35,537 nt of DNA from JAWBOD01 sp964651405 (GTDB lineage: Archaea; Aenigmatarchaeota; Aenigmatarchaeia; Aenigmatarchaeales; Aenigmatarchaeaceae): assembly GCA_964651405.1 (NCBI GenBank), contig CAZYZB010000004.1, positions 1 through 35,537 on the forward strand, in the 5' to 3' direction. The translations under genes and the position numbers were made by a program. This document shows positions 16,191-23,800 of the stretch, piece by piece. Each line of letters opens with the position of its first letter. Position 1 is the stretch's first letter. The notes beneath the pieces are model-generated. The model had not been told where the DNA came from, ran no database searches, and worked only from the letters and a program-made list of their open reading frames with translations.

Positions 16191-16589
16191 CTATTTCTTA
16201 ATCTTTCTGCCTATGTATCCGCCGATTGCGCCTAGGATAATACCTGCTGCTATAAACCATGCAAAGGATGCAATCATTGGTAGGTAACCTGTTAAAGTTG
16301 TACCTAGCATGCTAACAATGTTATCCATTAATGTGACACCTGTTGTAGCTGCCATTGGCATAGGTAAGAAAGGTGCTATTATACCTGCTATAACTCCACC
16401 AATTATACCTGCTATAATTCCATCTATTGCGCCTTTCATTGGTGTTGCTGCCTTCATGCCTACGTACATACCTGCTATCAATGCTGCAATTAAAATTGCA
16501 TATCCTGCAAATGTTCCACCTATCATACCTAGGATTATCGCTAGAATCACATAGATTATTCCGCCCATAACATACATTTTAAAGTTCAT
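16191..16589 (-). CDS. Glycine-rich integral membrane protein (132 aa)
   Basis: The product has about four hydrophobic segments (about 6-45, 55-75 and 105-128) packed with G-x-x-x-G-like motifs (IIAGIIGGVIAGIIAPF, ILGAIGGYIGRKIKK), which favour tight helix packing. It has a basic C-terminal end and no enzyme motif. It resembles the small DUF-type archaeal membrane proteins with Gly zippers. The family could not be named with confidence. It has a TATA box (CTTTATATTTAAGG on the minus strand near 16625) and GTGA before the ATG. It lies 69 bases after the methylthiotransferase gene on the same strand. Confidence 0.75.
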   Translation of the reverse strand: MNFKMYVMGGIIYVILAIILGMIGGTFAGYAILIAALIAGMYVGMKAATPMKGAIDGIIAGIIGGVIAGIIAPFLPMPMAATTGVTLMDNIVSMLGTTLTGYLPMIASFAWFIAAGIILGAIGGYIGRKIKK

Positions 16590-16658
16590 GATTTTTCACT
16601 TTAAAGAATAGGATTTTCCTTAAATATAAAGTTTTTGTCTTTTTGACGTATAGATTAT

Positions 16659-17945
16659 CTATCCGTTTATCTGTCCTACCAAATGAGAGTGAGTAAAGTC
16701 AACTACTTTAACATTTAAAACTTTTCCAAGAACATTATTTTTACTCTCAACTAAAATACGTTTGTAAGCAAAGTTTCTTCCAATCCACTGTCCAACCTTT
16801 TTTCCTTTTTCAGAAATTAAAATTTCTCCTTTCCAGTTATTCCATTGTTTGTTTTTCTCTAATGAAATTTTTCTAACCATCTCAGAAGCAATTTTACTCC
16901 TTTCATTTACAATTCTGGGATGTAATGGCTTTAGCTTAGCAGCCTCTGTTCCTGGTCTTGAACCAAATTTTGAAACATTAACCCAATCAGGTTTCACATT
17001 TTTAATTATTGCTAAGGTTTTTAGGAAATCCTCTTCTTTTTCTGTTGGATAACCGACTATGACGTCTGTCCATATCTGGCATTTGAAGGATTCTCTAAAT
17101 GAATTTATTATTTTTTCAAACTGAGAAGCTGTATGGCCACGATTCATTGATTTAAGAACGGTATCTGACCCACTTTGCAATGGCAAGTGAATAAACTTGT
17201 AGATCTTATTGTTTTTAAACGACTCTATAAGATCAGAAGCAATAGGAGTAACACTTTTTATATTCATCATTCCTACTCTTATGAAAAAGTCGTTAGGAAT
17301 CTTTGCTATTTCTTTTAACAATTCTGGTAATTTTTCTCCTTTATCAAAACCATAAGAGGCAGTATCTTGAGCAGTTAGCCATACTTCCTTACATCCTTCT
17401 TTTAAAGAACTTTCTATTTCCTTTATTATCATTTCTTTAGGGAAAGAGAATAACTTTCCCTTGGCAAGTCTAACGCAGCAATAGGTGCATAGAGAATTAC
17501 AGCCACTAGAAATTGGAACAATGCTTATTAATGGATTTTTTCTTATTCTCGGTAGGCATAGCTTTACTTCATTTGATTTTCCTAGGTATTCTACTCTTTT
17601 CCCTTGAAGAGTTTTTTCAACAGCTTCGACAATGTCTTTTATGTGATGGGTACTTACCAAACTAGAATTGGGAGCGACGCTTGTTATTTTATTATAAATT
17701 CCTTCTGGCATACACCCAGCTATAATCATTTTTTTATTAGGATAATTATCTTTAAAATGCCTTATTCTAAAAAATATTTTTTGTTCAGTTGGAGACTTCA
17801 CATAACAGGTTACAACAATTATCAAGTCAGCTTCCTTTTCATTTTTAACAATATTAAAATTAGCTTGCTTTAGTAGACCTGCTATTATTTCTGCGTCTGC
17901 TTGGGAAGCAGAGCAACCATAAGTTTCTATATAAATGTTTGGCAT
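16659..17945 (-). CDS. Archaeal tRNA t6A37 methylthiotransferase (MiaB/e-MtaB type)
   Basis: 428 residues with the three parts of methylthiotransferases. The N-terminal UPF0004 domain has Cys at 11, 47 and 78 (ETYGC, VTCYVK, AGCMPEG), binding the sulfur-donor cluster. The radical SAM core has C149-x3-C153-x2-C156 (GCNSLCTYC), with TAQDTASYG and VIVGYPTEKEEDF downstream. A C-terminal TRAM domain (about 365-428) binds tRNA. The enzyme is expected to make ms2t6A at position 37 of ANN-decoding tRNAs. It is the archaeal/eukaryal e-MtaB/CDKAL1 type rather than bacterial MiaB. A dispersed hairpin element lies just upstream of its start. Confidence 0.93.
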   Translation of the reverse strand: MPNIYIETYGCSASQADAEIIAGLLKQANFNIVKNEKEADLIIVVTCYVKSPTEQKIFFRIRHFKDNYPNKKMIIAGCMPEGIYNKITSVAPNSSLVSTHHIKDIVEAVEKTLQGKRVEYLGKSNEVKLCLPRIRKNPLISIVPISSGCNSLCTYCCVRLAKGKLFSFPKEMIIKEIESSLKEGCKEVWLTAQDTASYGFDKGEKLPELLKEIAKIPNDFFIRVGMMNIKSVTPIASDLIESFKNNKIYKFIHLPLQSGSDTVLKSMNRGHTASQFEKIINSFRESFKCQIWTDVIVGYPTEKEEDFLKTLAIIKNVKPDWVNVSKFGSRPGTEAAKLKPLHPRIVNERSKIASEMVRKISLEKNKQWNNWKGEILISEKGKKVGQWIGRNFAYKRILVESKNNVLGKVLNVKVVDFTHSHLVGQING

Positions 17946-17983
17946 TTTATCACAGAATTACTTTTAATTTAACTTTTAAGAAT

Positions 17984-18018
17984 TACGTATGTTATATGAA
18001 AATAAGATGATATAACAT
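17984..18018 (+). repeat. Dispersed hairpin element, copy B, with perfect 9-bp inverted repeat
   Basis: The core GTTATATGAAAATAA at 17991-18005 is identical to copies A and C. Here it is part of a larger hairpin: ATGTTATAT (17989-17997) pairs perfectly with ATATAACAT (18010-18018) across a 12-base loop. The next 50-60 bases contain GTTTTTGACT and GGTTTTGACAG, which parallel GTTTTTGGCT and GGTTTTTGATAG at a similar distance in copy A, so the homology may extend to about 100 bases. Confidence 0.5.
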
Positions 18019-18095
18019 CCGGATAATCTGACCCATCTAAAAATGGTTGTTTTTGACTGAAATTTGATGGTTTTGACAGATGTTTTGTAGCTAGT

Positions 18096-18872
18096 TTACC
18101 TATGTTTTAATTCTATCTGTTTCATTGCTTCTTGCCACGGTATAGCTACTTTATTAGAGGTAGAAAGCGAATACAGCTCTCTTACACCATCGGTTCTGGT
18201 AGCTAAATTACCATATTCATTAATTCTTTCTGACAACTTATCAGTAAAGTTACCAATTTTTTGTTTTAATTGATTTTCTGTTCTCTCAGCTCTTTCTACA
18301 ACTTGTAAAACTTTATGATAAAATAAATGATTAAGAATTATATCTGAAGGTGTACTTGGGTCAAAAATACCATATACAACATTACCTTTTTCATCTTTTG
18401 TAAAGGATTTACCAGTTCCAGCGCTTATAACATAATGAGGCGAAAAACTTTTTCTATCTGGTATAATATCAATACATCCATCAGCAAATCCAAACATAGG
18501 GTTTGCTAAATCCTCTAAATCATTTTCCAATTTTTCATCATTAGGCACAATTCTTGCCTTTTCAAACTGGTAGCCAGTTGTAAATCCCTTATCTCTTAGT
18601 TCATCTTCTGTAAGTAAAAACACTTGTTGAATATCAGGAGGATAATAATCTATTCTCCTACTTAAAGCTTTTTCTAATAAAGAAACAGATTCTAATGAAG
18701 ATTTATTTCCCAACCATCTTCCAAGATACCAAAATCTATTTACACTTCTCTTGGCATTTTCCAAATGTTTTAATCCTTCTTGATATTTTTCTGAATCTTC
18801 TTTAAGAGCTTTTGAAAGAACCCATAAATCAAAATCTTTAATAGAAAGTGGTTCATCAACAACTGGTTTCAT
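18096..18872 (-). CDS. Orphan hypothetical protein (258 aa)
   Basis: The family was not recognised. The product is soluble, with no signal peptide or membrane segment. The N-terminal 100 residues are helical and charged (EDSEKYQEGLKHLENAKRSVNRFWYLGRWLG). The middle part has FGFADGCIDIIPDRKSFSPHYVISAGTGK (about 127-155), beta-like. The C-terminal part has a long coiled-coil-like helix (VLQVVERAERTENQLKQKIGNFTDKLSERI, about 190-220). The gene has its own strong TATA box and is flanked by hairpin elements B (downstream) and E (upstream). Both neighbours are conserved housekeeping genes, so an accessory origin is possible. I see no toxin, nuclease or protease motif. Confidence 0.7.
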   Translation of the reverse strand: MKPVVDEPLSIKDFDLWVLSKALKEDSEKYQEGLKHLENAKRSVNRFWYLGRWLGNKSSLESVSLLEKALSRRIDYYPPDIQQVFLLTEDELRDKGFTTGYQFEKARIVPNDEKLENDLEDLANPMFGFADGCIDIIPDRKSFSPHYVISAGTGKSFTKDEKGNVVYGIFDPSTPSDIILNHLFYHKVLQVVERAERTENQLKQKIGNFTDKLSERINEYGNLATRTDGVRELYSLSTSNKVAIPWQEAMKQIELKHR

Positions 18873-18890
18873 AATTATAATTGATTTTAA

Positions 18891-18903
18891 ATAAATTTAA
18901 ATC
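18891..18903 (-). promoter_or_regulatory. TATA box of the 258-aa orphan gene
   Basis: GATTTAAATTTAT on the minus strand begins 31 bases before the ATG at 18872. The identical 13 bases stand at the identical distance before the 71-aa orphan at 34932. The centre-to-ATG distance of 25 bases predicts a leaderless mRNA. Confidence 0.5.
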
Positions 18904-18906
18904 CAC

Positions 18907-18966
18907 AACAACAACTAAAACCAAAATCGCAAATTGCAAATTTGATAATCAAAAGTAGTTGTTGTT
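18907..18966. repeat. Inverted repeat with perfect 11-bp arms
   Basis: AACAACAACTA (18907-18917) and TAGTTGTTGTT (18956-18966) are exact reverse complements separated by 38 bases, which themselves hold AAATTG/CAAATTT-type partial symmetry. It lies between the orphan's TATA box and hairpin element E, in the position of an operator or of a structured transcript. Confidence 0.5.
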
Positions 18967-18985
18967 ATAGATAAATGAAAATAAC
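18964..18985 (+). repeat. Dispersed hairpin element, variant E
   Basis: GTTAT (18964-18968) and ATAAC (18981-18985) can pair. The ATGAAAATAAC right half matches copy C, but the loop is six bases longer than in A-D. It lies a few bases after the 11-bp inverted repeat and 10 bases outside the YjbQ stop. Confidence 0.35.
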
Positions 18986-18995
18986 CTAGGTAACA

Positions 18996-19394
18996 TTATT
19001 CTCCAATAACGTTCACAACAACTTCTCTTTCCCTATCATCAACATCAAAGTTTGCTATCATTATGCTTTGCCAAGTTCCTAGAACGACTTTACTATTTTT
19101 TACAGGAACGGTTTGACTGCTTCCTATGAAAGACGCTCTTATATGAGAATAAGCATTTTCAGCATGATGATATATTTTTTCTTCAGAAGCAATCTTTTCT
19201 AAACAGTCTTTTAAATCCTGAATAATCATGGGCTCATTTTCATTTATAAAAACAGCAGACGTCGATCCGAGAGCAAAAATCGTGCAAATGCCATTTTGGA
19301 TTTCAGAATTTTTAACAATCTTTTCTACTTTGTCTGTTATTTCAACGAATTCTTGAGATTTTATTTTTAATTTTATTGTTTCACTATAACTCAT
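18996..19394 (-). CDS. yjbQ: YjbQ/UPF0047 family protein
   Basis: 132 residues with the full UPF0047 pattern: an N-terminal beta strand pair, the GICTIFALGSTSAVFINENEP segment, HHAENAYSHIRASFIGSSQTVPV (about 77-99) with the conserved His and Ser/Gln, and VLGTWQSIMIANFDVDDREREVVV. Family members form trimers and some show thiamine-phosphate-synthase-like activity; the true in vivo role is unclear. The start at ATG 19394 is chosen over an upstream TTG, because an AATAAATATTG box overlapping the end of the Dph6 gene is about 26 bases before it. Confidence 0.9.
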   Translation of the reverse strand: MSYSETIKLKIKSQEFVEITDKVEKIVKNSEIQNGICTIFALGSTSAVFINENEPMIIQDLKDCLEKIASEEKIYHHAENAYSHIRASFIGSSQTVPVKNSKVVLGTWQSIMIANFDVDDREREVVVNVIGE

Positions 19395-19418
19395 AATAAG
19401 AATTAGACAACTCAATAT

Positions 19419-20090
19419 TTATTTATTAACTAATTTTGCATCTTTTACTTCCATCAGTCCTGCGTTGTCTTTCCATGTTTTTTCTGACTTTGTTATCTCA
19501 ATTTTTCTGGAGAATAATGGACAATCCAATACTAGGGATTCGTATTCTCCACCCTCGCCTAAGACGCTAATTCCATGTTTTCTGTTAAGGTTAATCAAAT
19601 CCTCTATGCACTTTTCATCAATTTTTCTACCAAGCCAACTTTCGTCAAACCCTTCAGCAGCAACAGCAGTTATAATAACCTCAAAACCAGATTTAACAAT
19701 CTCTCTTATGAGATTCTCTTGATCCAATCCCCATAAGGGTGTCAGAACCTTTAATCTTAAGTTTTCGCAAACCTTCTCTACTCTTTCCTTCTGATATTTG
19801 CTTGCAATCGCACCGCAAACAACTCCATCAGCGTCAAGATTGTTCAATAAGACTTCCAAATCTCTAACTTCCTTCTCTTTTTCACCAAGAGATTGTTTGG
19901 AGACCAGTTGAATGTTCAAGCAACGAGACTGCATTAGTGTTAGACCAATGTTCGGCGTATGATACATATAACTATCAGGATTCTTAGACTGAACTGTAGC
20001 CAAGTATTTTATCTCATGGCCTTGTTCTATTGCTTTCTTTATTGCAAATAAAGAATCTTTGCCACCACTGAAAAGAGCTATTAATTGCAT
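19419..20090 (-). CDS. dph6: Diphthine--ammonia ligase (Dph6/MJ0570 type)
   Basis: 223 residues of the N-type ATP pyrophosphatase family. The PP-loop SGGKDS (8-13) is intact. GVVCGAIASKYQKERVEKVCENLRLKVLTPLWG (about 94-126) and the GEGGEYESLVLDCPLF motif (about 186-201) are typical for archaeal Dph6. The enzyme amidates diphthine on elongation factor 2 with ATP and ammonia, the last step of diphthamide synthesis. A TATA box GTTTATAAATC on the minus strand lies 27 bases (centre) before ATG 20090. YjbQ follows on the same strand with its own probable promoter. Confidence 0.93.
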   Translation of the reverse strand: MQLIALFSGGKDSLFAIKKAIEQGHEIKYLATVQSKNPDSYMYHTPNIGLTLMQSRCLNIQLVSKQSLGEKEKEVRDLEVLLNNLDADGVVCGAIASKYQKERVEKVCENLRLKVLTPLWGLDQENLIREIVKSGFEVIITAVAAEGFDESWLGRKIDEKCIEDLINLNRKHGISVLGEGGEYESLVLDCPLFSRKIEITKSEKTWKDNAGLMEVKDAKLVNK

Positions 20091-20111
20091 AACACTTATT
20101 CTTAATTTTAA

Positions 20112-20122
20112 GATTTATAAAC
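20112..20122 (-). promoter_or_regulatory. TATA box for the diphthine--ammonia ligase gene
   Basis: On the minus strand GTTTATAAATC lies centred 27 bases before the ATG at 20090, predicting a leaderless or nearly leaderless transcript. Confidence 0.45.
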
Positions 20123-20168
20123 TCTTTCTGTAAATTTGAGAAATGATACTTCAAAAATCATGTAAATC

Positions 20169-20175
20169 TTTATAT
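20169..20175 (+). promoter_or_regulatory. TATA box that decides the start of the prepilin-like gene
   Basis: TTTATAT is centred about 34 bases before TTG 20206 and lies downstream of the in-frame ATG 20143. Transcripts starting about 26 bases after it (near 20198) would not contain ATG 20143. This supports TTG 20206, which yields an N-terminus MKGIELPVN. Confidence 0.5.
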
Positions 20176-20205
20176 GCCAGGAAAAAATATTATTATTGTG
20201 ATAAA

Positions 20206-20661
20206 TTGAAAGGTATTGAACTTCCAGTAAATGCTTTGATAATAATTATTTTGGCTGTAATAGTTTTACTTGGACTTCTAGCTCTTTATGTAATGGTTTG
20301 GCTTCCTAGCTCTGGAGGTGTAGCTTTAGAAAGTGCAAAAAATAACGGATGCCATATGCTTGCTAGCTTGGGTTGCGTTGCAGCTGATACAGGAACAATT
20401 ACTGTTAATTATGATGCTACTGGAAACGGAGAAATAAATTCGTTAGATACTTTACAAGTTTTATGTGATAGAAAGTATTTTAGAACGACTCCAGAAGCTT
20501 GCAGAGATTTTTGTGGATGTACTGCGGGAGGTACGGGCGGAGGTGGCAGTGGAGGCAGTGGTAGCGGAGGCGGTGCAGGATGTCCACCTGGTGCAACATG
20601 TATAACAGCTGGTGATTGTCCACCTGGTTGTACTCGATGTATTGCTGGTGAATGTAGTTAG
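20206..20661 (+). CDS. Prepilin-like protein with dockerin-like loop and Cys-rich tail
   Basis: 151 residues from TTG 20206. The N-terminus MKGIELPVNALIIIILAVIVLLGLLALY is a short basic-Gly leader and long hydrophobic helix, like archaeal class III/type IV prepilin signals. The outside part contains DATGNGEINSLDTLQVL (70-86). This fits the D-x-N-x-D/N-G-x-I-N-x-x-D calcium loop of a dockerin half-repeat or EF-hand. A Gly/Ser linker (about 97-115) leads to a tail with eight cysteines. Only one loop is seen, whereas dockerins usually have two. The protein is likely assembled in or anchored to the envelope. After removing the artefact gap it lies 18 bases upstream of the giant glycosidase-like gene. 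An in-frame ATG at 20143 would add 21 residues and is less likely. Confidence 0.7.
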   Translation: MKGIELPVNALIIIILAVIVLLGLLALYVMVWLPSSGGVALESAKNNGCHMLASLGCVAADTGTITVNYDATGNGEINSLDTLQVLCDRKYFRTTPEACRDFCGCTAGGTGGGGSGGSGSGGGAGCPPGATCITAGDCPPGCTRCIAGECS

Positions 20662-20663
20662 TA
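20609..20663 (+). repeat. 55-base repeat, left copy at the edge of the N gap
   Basis: These 55 bases, the last codons of the prepilin-like gene and its stop, are identical to 20764-20818. The left copy ends exactly at the first N and the right copy starts exactly at the first base after the Ns. That pattern is what two contigs with a shared 55-base end look like when a scaffolder joins them with a fixed gap. Confidence 0.9.
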
Positions 20664-20763
20664 NNNNNNNNNNNNNNNNNNNNNNNNNNNNNNNNNNNNN
20701 NNNNNNNNNNNNNNNNNNNNNNNNNNNNNNNNNNNNNNNNNNNNNNNNNNNNNNNNNNNNNNN
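20664..20763. other. Assembly gap (100 N), probably spurious
   Basis: Exactly 100 unknown bases. Because the 55 bases before and after are identical, the gap is most likely a placeholder. The true sequence probably has one 55-base copy and no gap, so 155 bases here are likely not in the genome. A real tandem repeat is the alternative. Confidence 0.9.
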
Positions 20764-20818
20764 CTGGTGATTGTCCACCTGGTTGTACTCGATGTATTGC
20801 TGGTGAATGTAGTTAGTA
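20764..20818 (+). repeat. 55-base repeat, right copy at the edge of the N gap
   Basis: Identical to 20609-20663, starting at the first base after the gap. The sequence then runs 16 more bases to ATG 20835 of the giant gene. In this copy the prepilin stop falls at 20814-20816, which gives an 18-base spacer and an operon arrangement. Confidence 0.9.
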
Positions 20819-20834
20819 GTATTAAACGATTAAT

Positions 20835-23800
20835 ATGAAAAAAATTTATTTTAATTTTATTATCATTCTGTTACTTTTAATAACATCAAAATTAACATAC
20901 GCTGATTTTATAATTCTTCAAACTGGTTGGAATATGTTTTCTCTTCATGTTAATACAACAATTAATGCGAATGATTTAAAAACAAGATGTGGAACTAATG
21001 TAAATATATGGAATTATCAGAATGGAAGATATGTTGAAGCTACTGAAATAAAGCCTGGATTTGGCTATTGGATTAAGCTTAGTTCGAATTGTGATATAAG
21101 TTTGGAAGGTGGCGATGTCAGCATTAATAATCTTCCACAACTGAAGGCAGGATGGAATCAGGTTGGTGGATTATCTTCATCTGTTAGCTTTGATAGCATA
21201 AAAGGAAACTGTGTTAAAACCGCTGGTCCTTGGAGGTATAATCCTTCAACAAGAAGATATGAGTCTGCTAGCAGTTTAGAGTCAGGGTATGGATATTGGA
21301 TTAAAGTTGCAAGTGATTGTAGACTAGAAACACAAATTTGCTCAGATGTGACTGCTTATGGTTCTTGTTCATCTACTAAACCAAAATACTGTGACAACGG
21401 TAATTTAATCAATAAATGCTCACATTGTGGATGTCCAACATATAGTAGTTGTAATATTACTTCAGAAGATTGTCACACAACAACTGTAACAGAATGCACT
21501 CCAGGAAACAATATGATTAAACAAACAGACTACCCATCTGGTTCTTGTCTTACTTCAACTACCTATAAATGGTCTAATGTTCCTTGTGCTAATTCAAAAG
21601 TTTGCAAAGAAGGTTTATGCAAGCTAGTTGATGCTGATTTGACTTCATACACATTGCCATCTGGCAAATATGCAAGAAGTGATACCATATCGATACCTTA
21701 CAGAATAAAGAACGTTGGTGAAATACAATGGTGTTTCTTGACAGAGACGCAACTAACAAAATCTGATACTGCTAAAATATGGAGTGGTAAAACTAATTCA
21801 ATTTCATCAACAAGTTCATACACTGATTTATTATATCATTCATTATCATGCTCAGATCCATTAGGAACATGGTCTGGTTTGTTATACTCTTACACAGACA
21901 CTATCGCAAATGGTGGATGGAAAGTGTGGGGAACACCTTCTTACAACATTCAGGTGGTTGAATGTCTGAATGATCAAGACTGTGTTAATTGTTTGGGTTC
22001 TGATTATAAGTGTAATACAACAACAAATAAGTGTTACACGCCGATTGTTTTCACATGCTCAGATGGGACTGTTTATGGTTCTTGTTCGTCTACTAAACCA
22101 AAATATTGCAGTAGTGGAACTTTGATTAACAAATGTTCACAATGTGGATGTCCAACAGGTTATACTTGTCAAACAGATGGAAGCTGTAAATCTGTAGTGT
22201 CTACAGGAACTATCTGGGGAGCAAACCTCTATGTTCCTAAATTCAGCGACAGTAACCCTAGTGGTTATGCTGCTTCATACCTTAGCAATACTGTTTTCCA
22301 AGCCGCCAAAGATATGGGCATAACACACATTATTCTCTGGCAAAAAAACTTCAATGAGGGTGTAAACGGGATTAAACCCGCACCAACTATCACGCAAGCT
22401 CAAATGGTAGATGCGGTTACTCGAATGAAAAACTATGGGTTACAACCAATAATTGTTTTGGACTACGATGTTGATAAGGCTGTTGCATTGGTTACTGCTC
22501 TTGGGTCTAACTGTACGATGTACGAGGTTTGTAAAGAGCCTCATGTGTCGGGTTCATCGTGTTATGCTGACGAAGCAACCTATGCTAGTCGTTGGAATGA
22601 AGTAGTAAGTGCATGTAGAGAAGTTAATCCTAACGCTATGTATGGAGGACCTGCTGTTGGTTCAATACCTGGTACTAGTCCTCGGTCCGAAACTTGGATG
22701 AGAAAATGGTTGGAGCAATGTGACGGAGATTTTGTGAGCGTTCATGCTTTTTACGATCCAATCGATAGCAAATCAAATATTGTTTCGCGAGCGCGTACAG
22801 AAGTAATTGAGGATGTAGCTTTCCTTAAAGATATATTGGCTGACTATGGAAAACAAAGTTTGCCGATAGTCTATAGTGAAGTTCAATGGACAGCTGCCGT
22901 AACTACTAATGGATGGGATATGGATCAAACTTTCAATGATGATTTTGCAAATAGTTTAATGTCAACGATGGAAGAACAAGATGTATATGCTGCAATGTTC
23001 TGGACATTGATAGGATATAACAATAATTTCGCGATCATTAGGCCACCCTCTCAAAGCTATGAGAAAAAACCTCAGTATTATTCCATTCAAGATTATCTTA
23101 CCGGCGTTACTAACACATGCACATCATGTGGCAGTTGGACAAGTGGTTCATGCAACGTAGGTGGTTGTGTTAATCAGAGACAACAAACAAGAACATGCAC
23201 GCCCGCTGGTTGTATGCCTACTGATGGACTAGGAACTTCGAGATGCGTTGCTGATACTAGTTGCGGTGTAGCTACGATATATGCTGGTTTCAGATCTTCT
23301 CCCTACGGATATCAAACTCAGCAAACACCAACTTGGTGGGTTAACATGGCAAAGGGAATGTCTGCAAAAGTTCCTAACAGCGCTCCTACAATCATATGGA
23401 TTTTAGGTGAAATTCTGGCTCCTGGCAATTTATGCAAACTATACTTTCCCTCTCCAGGAGGTTCGTACACTAATATAATATTCAATTCAAACGATGTTGC
23501 TGAACAATATCTTAGCGCTTTTGATACTAACGGAATAAAGGTTTGGCTCCAGGTTGAACCAGGTGATGCAGACGTAACACAACTAATAGATTTGGTTTTA
23601 AACCGTTACAGCCATCATTCTTCTATTATAGGGTTTGGTGTGGATGTTGAATGGTATAAATATTCTACAAACAATAACGAAGATAGTCCAGGTAAAGCTG
23701 TGACTGATACTGAAGCACAAACATGGCTTAACAAAGTCAAATCATACAACTCAAACTACAAGTTATTCTTAAAACATTGGTTAACAAATAAAATGCCTCC

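Noticed and set aside
17996..18095. TnpB-type transposase remnant after hairpin element B
   Set aside because: All frames are interrupted within a few codons and only the first bases resemble copy A; too weak to annotate as a pseudogene.
20143..20205. ATG 20143 as start of the prepilin-like gene
   Set aside because: It would put 21 residues before the MKG prepilin-type leader and lies upstream of the likely TATA box at 20169-20175.
20609..20818. True tandem repeat of 55 bases around unknown sequence
   Set aside because: Both copies end exactly at the N boundaries, which fits a contig-overlap artefact much better.
23637..23654. Assignment of barrel 2 to GH18 from the GVDVEW motif
   Set aside because: Only D-x-E of the D-x-x-D-x-D-x-E signature is present, so the family cannot be claimed.
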